A stretch of DNA of 64,000 nt from positions 33,924,428 through 33,988,427 of the forward strand of contig CM031616.1 of assembly GCA_018398815.1 (NCBI GenBank), given 5' to 3'. Positions 58,801 through 64,000 of this stretch are shown here, piece by piece (positions within the stretch are counted from its first letter, which is position 1; every line of letters begins with the position of its first letter). The translations under genes were made by a program, and so were the position numbers. The notes under the pieces were generated by a model that had not been told where the DNA came from, did not search any database, and worked only from the letters and a program-made list of their open reading frames with translations. This DNA comes from Conus ventricosus (taxonomy: Eukaryota > Mollusca > Gastropoda > Neogastropoda > Conidae).

Positions 58801-60655
58801 AGGGCGTCACATGGATGGGTGTAAGGGGGGGGGGGGGGGGGGGCGAGAAGCACAGATACATGTGACAAGGATGGGCGAATTGGGAAGGGGGTACAGAGGA
58901 GAGGCACATATGCAGAGCTCGACTTGTATGGACATACATGAGAGGGAGTTTGAGAGGAACGAATGTAGGCTATGACTATGGGGGCACAGGGGACGTAGGA
59001 TCGAGTCGATTTCAAGGCGTAACATGGGTAGGACGGGGGTGAGGGGGGGGGGGGGGGGGGACTCTTTCCATAGGTGGGATAGTGGAAGGATGGTGGGGGT
59101 AGGGGGGGGGGCTGATGTCAGGGCCTGACGAGAATCTGGGTACGGGAGGACGCGGAGTTTACAGCATGACATAGATGGTGGTAGGATGGGGAGAATACAG
59201 GACGTGACACGGGTGGTCATACAAGATGCACAGATTTCAGGACGTGACATGGGGGAGGGTATACGATATGCCAAGAGCGGGTGAACAGGAAGCGAAGATT
59301 CAGGGCCTGACGTGTGTGGGCGTACAGGGGGCGTTGATGCAAGGTGTGAAATGGGTGGGCGTAGATGGGAAGCGGGGGCGAGGATGAAGGGCGTGACGTT
59401 GGTTAGGTTATGAAGCAGAGGGGGCATGGATGCAGGGCGTGCGTGCCACAGATAGGTGTATTGGGGCAGAGGGGGCGCGGGTGAAAGGCGTAAGGTGGCT
59501 CGACGTATTCGGGACAGAGAGGCAGATGAAGGGCTTAACATGTTGGGCGTATTGGGGCACTAAGGGCGCGGATGAAGGGTGTGGCGTGGGTGTTTTATTG
59601 AGGCAGAGAGGGCGCAGATGAAGGACATGATGTGGGTGTTTTATTGGGGCAGAGGGGTCACGGATGAAGGGCGTGATATGATTGGCGTATTGGGGCAGAG
59701 AGGGCGCGGATGAAGGGAGTGACATGACGGATGTATAGGAGCAAAAGGGGCACAGATATAGGGCATGATGCGGTGGGGGGTATTGGAGTAGATAGGAGGT
59801 GGATGAAGGCCTGATATGGTGGGCATATGGGGGGCGCGGATGAAAGGCGTGAGGTGGGTGGACGAACTCAAAAGGGGGGGGGGGGGGGGGGCAGGAGCAG
59901 GGGTGGAACGGATGTAATGCGTGGAATGGATGGGCGGAAAGGGGGCGGGGGAGCGTGGATGCATGTGAGTGGGCGTAACAGGAAGGAGGGAGAGGGGGCG
60001 CAGATGAAGGGCGTGATTTGATGGGAGTAGTCGGGCAGAGGGACGGATGAAGGGCATGACGTAGTGGGCGTATTGGGTGGAGAGGGTGTACTGGGCTGGG
60101 GGAGATGGGACTCGGATAAGGGTGTGACGTTGATGACTTATTGAGACAGGGGGGTTGCCGATGAAAGGCGTGACATGGTGGTGGTATTGGGGCTGTGGGG
60201 GCATAGATGAAGGGCGTGACGTGGGTGGGCGGGCCAACTGGAGGGGTGTGCGGTTAGAACGGATGCAGCATATGAAATTACGGGTGTCTGGGCGGGAGGG
60301 GGAGCAGGCACTTATACACATGTGTGTGGCGTAGTGGGGAGGAGAGAGCGCGTAAACGGGCGTGACATTGATAGGCAAACTGTGAGGGAGGTGGGATTGA
60401 AAAAGGCCCGGACGCAGGATGGGCCTAGGAGGAAGGGGGTGGGGGTGGGGCAAATGAGAGGTATGACGTGTGGGGGTACGGAAGACGTGGATGCAGGGTA
60501 TTCGTGGGTATGGGGTCGCGGATACAGAGGGTGACATGGGTTGGGGCACAGGGGTCGTGGATGCAGGGTACGGCATGGTTGAGGGAATAGAAAACGTGGA
60601 TATACATGGGTAGTATTTGAGGAGTGGGGTGGAAGGAGGTGACAGGATGCTGGAG
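55806..60655. repeat. 4.85-kb G-rich satellite (GGGCGTGACATGGGTGGG)
   Basis: Degenerate units of roughly 40-50 bases carry GGGCGTGACATGGGTG, GGGGCAGAGGGGGCGCGGAT and GAAGG/GCAGG words throughout. A homogenised core at about 58,190-58,720 has about 12 near-perfect 41-bp units (CGAGCAAGGTGGGTGCATAT, GCAGGGCGTGACATGGGTGGG). G-runs occur at 58,827-58,843, 59,047-59,060 and 59,875-59,891. The plus strand is strongly G-rich. Long minus-strand frames (up to 374 codons, rich in Pro/His/Cys) exist in all three phases because the unit has no stop codon in any phase. Confidence 0.95.
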
Positions 60656-60738
60656 AGCAATGTTTTTTTAGTCTAGTGGGCCTTTTCTTTGTTTATTTTT
60701 AACGCCAGTTTGTTTTTTGTTGTTGATTTTTAATCACT

Positions 60739-61371
60739 GTCACGACCGACCCTGAAGGTCTGCCCTGACAGGATCGGTCTAGGTGGGAGTGAAGGGAGTG
60801 ACCGACCTCGCACGCCCCGCAAGAGACCACACAAGAAAGATTACAATACAATACACCATTTATTCACACCAGCACACACATAGTCACAAATAAGCATTCC
60901 AACACATACAACACGCACAATCACAATTAAGCATTTCAACACACAACATGCACATAGTCCCAAACAAGCATTCCGACACACACAACATGCACAATCATAA
61001 ATAATCATTTCCAACAGTCATTCCTTTCCTTGCTTCCCGTGGTTCCCTCACACCTCTGTCTCTCCAAAGTCCTCCGAGAGCACCGGGTCGATTCAGGCAC
61101 CCCAGACCGGGTCTGTTCCTGAGTATAGTCTTTCAAGGCCGACACCCTTGACACACCCGCACACCCCAAATAGCATGATACAGTGCTAACCACACCCGGT
61201 CGCGGGCGTTGCAGGAGGTCCGTAGACAGTGGAGGACGCCTCCGGTGGGACGAGGCGCCGTCGCGGAAAGTCCCGGACAGGGCCAGGAACGCTCGCAAAC
61301 ATAAAACACTCGTTCCCCTTGCACACACAAACAGACGGTGGCCGAAGACTAAGAGACCGGTGATTGTGACA
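60739..61371 (-). mobile_element. LTR-like element (solo LTR or one LTR)
   Basis: The 633-base block begins TGTCAC and ends GTGACA, the inverted TG...CA ends of an LTR. On the minus strand an AATAAA signal (about 60,860) lies about 120 bases before the 3' end. It contains three diverged ACACAACATGCACAATCA-type short repeats (60,900-61,010). No polypurine tract, primer site or 5-bp target duplication was convincing. A partial same-orientation copy lies at 63,575-63,921. Confidence 0.5.
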
Positions 61372-61719
61372 GGGGCGGACGAGCGAGACCAAGCAAGTAC
61401 CAACCCTGAATCACCAGGTTCTCCCCCATCCCCACCGACTACCGCATCACCAGATGCATAAAAAGGAGAAAGACTTTTGGATATAATTTTGACTGGCCAG
61501 GTTAAAGATTGAATTAACCAGAAAAAAAAAATGGTCTCAAACAATATTTCTTTTATAATTTTGAAAACCAAAAGAAATTGCGCAAAAGAGAAGAATTAGC
61601 CGGCTAACAAGAAAAAAACAACAACAAATAAACCACGAAACTGATGCTGTACCAGCTACCCGTGGGTGACCCAAAGTGGCGGGTTTCAAGCGACTCTAGG
61701 ATGGACCACCGTCCTCGAA
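61372..61719. other. Unannotated sequence up to the gap
   Basis: No motif recognised. If the LTR call is right, this could be adjoining element sequence. Confidence 0.35.
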
Positions 61720-62719
61720 NNNNNNNNNNNNNNNNNNNNNNNNNNNNNNNNNNNNNNNNNNNNNNNNNNNNNNNNNNNNNNNNNNNNNNNNNNNNNNNNN
61801 NNNNNNNNNNNNNNNNNNNNNNNNNNNNNNNNNNNNNNNNNNNNNNNNNNNNNNNNNNNNNNNNNNNNNNNNNNNNNNNNNNNNNNNNNNNNNNNNNNNN
61901 NNNNNNNNNNNNNNNNNNNNNNNNNNNNNNNNNNNNNNNNNNNNNNNNNNNNNNNNNNNNNNNNNNNNNNNNNNNNNNNNNNNNNNNNNNNNNNNNNNNN
62001 NNNNNNNNNNNNNNNNNNNNNNNNNNNNNNNNNNNNNNNNNNNNNNNNNNNNNNNNNNNNNNNNNNNNNNNNNNNNNNNNNNNNNNNNNNNNNNNNNNNN
62101 NNNNNNNNNNNNNNNNNNNNNNNNNNNNNNNNNNNNNNNNNNNNNNNNNNNNNNNNNNNNNNNNNNNNNNNNNNNNNNNNNNNNNNNNNNNNNNNNNNNN
62201 NNNNNNNNNNNNNNNNNNNNNNNNNNNNNNNNNNNNNNNNNNNNNNNNNNNNNNNNNNNNNNNNNNNNNNNNNNNNNNNNNNNNNNNNNNNNNNNNNNNN
62301 NNNNNNNNNNNNNNNNNNNNNNNNNNNNNNNNNNNNNNNNNNNNNNNNNNNNNNNNNNNNNNNNNNNNNNNNNNNNNNNNNNNNNNNNNNNNNNNNNNNN
62401 NNNNNNNNNNNNNNNNNNNNNNNNNNNNNNNNNNNNNNNNNNNNNNNNNNNNNNNNNNNNNNNNNNNNNNNNNNNNNNNNNNNNNNNNNNNNNNNNNNNN
62501 NNNNNNNNNNNNNNNNNNNNNNNNNNNNNNNNNNNNNNNNNNNNNNNNNNNNNNNNNNNNNNNNNNNNNNNNNNNNNNNNNNNNNNNNNNNNNNNNNNNN
62601 NNNNNNNNNNNNNNNNNNNNNNNNNNNNNNNNNNNNNNNNNNNNNNNNNNNNNNNNNNNNNNNNNNNNNNNNNNNNNNNNNNNNNNNNNNNNNNNNNNNN
62701 NNNNNNNNNNNNNNNNNNN
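61720..62719. other. Assembly gap, exactly 1,000 N
   Basis: The round length indicates a scaffolding placeholder, so the true distance is unknown. Frames running through it are meaningless. Confidence 0.99.
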
Positions 62720-62727
62720 GGTATTAA

Positions 62728-63470
62728 CGTTTAAAGAGTCAATCATGCTCAGCAGTTGTCAATAGTACAGTCGGCCTTTCAAGGGAACTGACTGTCTTTT
62801 TCATCATGTGATTGACCCTTAGAGACGGCCTAAACAAAAACAAAACAACACGAGTCGCTATAACCAGTCTTTACGTTTGTTTACAGCTGATTGTATCAGC
62901 GTGATGCAATCGCCCGTAGGTCTATGAATAGGGAAGTCACATCGATCTCGTGATGCATTCACCGACCATCTTGTGTCATACGCTTCGCCCCTAAGAACTT
63001 TCAATAGCACTGTGAAAAATCACTGATGATCAGCTATTATGGGTTTAGCCAGTACAGTTCAAGTGAGCCCGCTGTTGGTTTTTTGTTTGTTTTTGTGTTG
63101 TCACCCTTGGAAGACGGTAAATAAATAAATAAACAAACAAAGACACCTATTAACCCCCAAATCTCATTCTTTAACTGGTAATAAACCGGGTTTAAAGAGT
63201 CAATCATGCTCAGCTAGTATGGGTTCAATAGGTACAGTTCGGGCCTTTCAAGGGAACTGACTGTCTTTTTCATCATGTGATGTCACCTTTGGGAGACAAC
63301 CTAACCCAACACGAGTCGTTTAAAACAAGTCTGTCATTTGTTTGGTTGTTTACAATTTTTCTTTACAGCTGATTGCAACCCTCGTGATGCAATCGCCCGT
63401 AGGGTCTATGAATAGGGACGTCACATGGATCGTTCGATTTTATCACCGAGCATCCTCGATCATGTGATTC
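62728..63470. repeat. Direct duplication, offset about 463 bp
   Basis: 62,728-63,000 and 63,191-63,465 share TTTAAAGAGTCAATCATGCT, CCTTTCAAGGGAACTGACTG, TTTTTCATCATGTGAT, CAGCTGATTG and GTGATGCAATCGCCCGTAG. A third partial copy lies between them (about 63,030-63,120). No coding content was recognised. Confidence 0.85.
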
Positions 63471-63548
63471 GTCCTAAGGCGTTGTCGTCATGGGCTGCCC
63501 GCGCTGCTCCGGATTTAAGGCGTGAAACCTACCTCACCTTACTACTAA

Positions 63549-63921
63549 CATGCACAATCAAAATAATCATTTCCAACAGTCATTCCTTTCCTTGCTTCCC
63601 GTGGTTCCCTCACACCGACAAACACAACATGCACAATCATAAAAAATCATTTCCAACAGTCATTCCTTTCCTTGCTTCCCGTGGTTCCCTCACACCTCTG
63701 TCTCTCCAAAGTCCTCCGAGAGCACCGGTCGATTCAGGCACCCCAGACCGGTCTGTTCCTGAGTATAGTCTTTCAAGGCCGACACCCTTGACACACCCGC
63801 ACACCCCAAATAGCATGATACAGTGCTAACCACACCCGTCGCGGGCGTTGCAGGAGGTCCGTGGACAGTGGAGGACGCCTCCGGTGGGACGATGCGCCGT
63901 CCCGGACAGGGCCAGGAACAT
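63549..63921 (-). mobile_element. Partial second copy of the LTR-like sequence
   Basis: 63,660-63,921 nearly repeats 61,020-61,290 of the LTR-like block with a few single-base differences. The first part is locally doubled: ATCATTTCCAACAGTCATTC with its flanks occurs at 63,566-63,616 and 63,644-63,694. Neither LTR terminus is present. Confidence 0.8.
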
Positions 63922-64000
63922 CCAGCAAAGTCCACGTGCTCCTCAACCAGTGCGCGGCCCCAACAGCGTCAGCATCGGTGGAGCCCCCGGGAGGAGAGGA
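63922..64000. other. Right edge
   Basis: GC-rich sequence with no recognisable feature. Confidence 0.3.

Noticed and set aside
57891..59015. 374-codon Pro/His/Cys-rich minus-strand frame, with 250+ codon frames in the other two phases
   Set aside because: The 41-bp unit is not a multiple of three and is stop-free in every phase, so long frames are automatic. There is no start context, domain or conservation to support a protein.
61604..62765. Three 350-380 codon frames on both strands
   Set aside because: They run through the 1,000-base N gap and have no sequence content.

Overview
This window looks like nuclear DNA from an animal, most likely a mollusc and possibly a marine gastropod. The grounds are very dense, long GA/CT and CA/GT microsatellites, tRNA-derived SINE-like repeats, several kinds of non-LTR retrotransposon debris, Tc1/mariner elements, and no bacterial gene organisation. 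The species assignment is an inference. I found no intact cellular protein-coding gene. Almost all long open frames are translations of simple repeats (Ser-Leu, Arg-Glu, His-Thr or Cys-Val runs) or of stop-free minisatellites, and I left them out.

Layout. 1-5.6 kb: GA/CT/TG microsatellite blocks interleaved with a 5'-truncated LINE (minus strand, about 2.41-3.48 kb) and several related LINE 3' ends. 5.6-9.5 kb: a strongly G+T-rich stretch with an internal direct repeat. 9.5-18.7 kb: a polypurine tract, CA/GT arrays, diverged dispersed repeats, a tRNA-like/SINE unit at 16.66 kb and a large imperfect inverted repeat at 13.07-14.05 kb. 18.7-24.7 kb: a tRNA-derived SINE directly followed by a 5.7 kb composite with perfect 24-bp terminal inverted repeats. 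It holds a decayed Tc1-type transposase, then an I/Jockey-like LINE, then a second overlapping decayed transposase copy. 24.7-30 kb: AT-rich unique sequence, short tandem repeats and a broken OTU-protease-like coding region (minus strand, 27.4-28.05 kb). 30-38.8 kb: microsatellites and two satellite-like arrays (31.6-32.8 and 36.4-37.7 kb). 38.8-46 kb: mostly unannotated sequence with 29-bp and 43-44-bp tandem arrays and pyrimidine-rich degenerate minisatellite. 46.12-47.74 kb: a nearly intact Tc1 element with one apparent frameshift. 50.0-51.1 kb: the 3' part of an RTE-like LINE. 53.1-60.66 kb: two very different degenerate satellites meeting at about 55.8 kb. 60.7-64.0 kb: an LTR-like element, a 1,000-bp run of N, and sequence duplicated on both sides of the gap.

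The recognisable proteins are parts of selfish elements (reverse transcriptase, endonuclease, DDE transposase), plus one OTU-like fragment of unknown context. They do not form a pathway. The region reads as a repeat graveyard in which retrotransposon 3' ends adjoin long microsatellites and short sequences were repeatedly duplicated. No novel gene system is supported. The best candidates for follow-up are the nested Tc1/LINE composite, the OTU fragment, the one-base-broken Tc1 element, the two satellites that meet at 55.8 kb and the duplicated LTR-like sequence around the gap.
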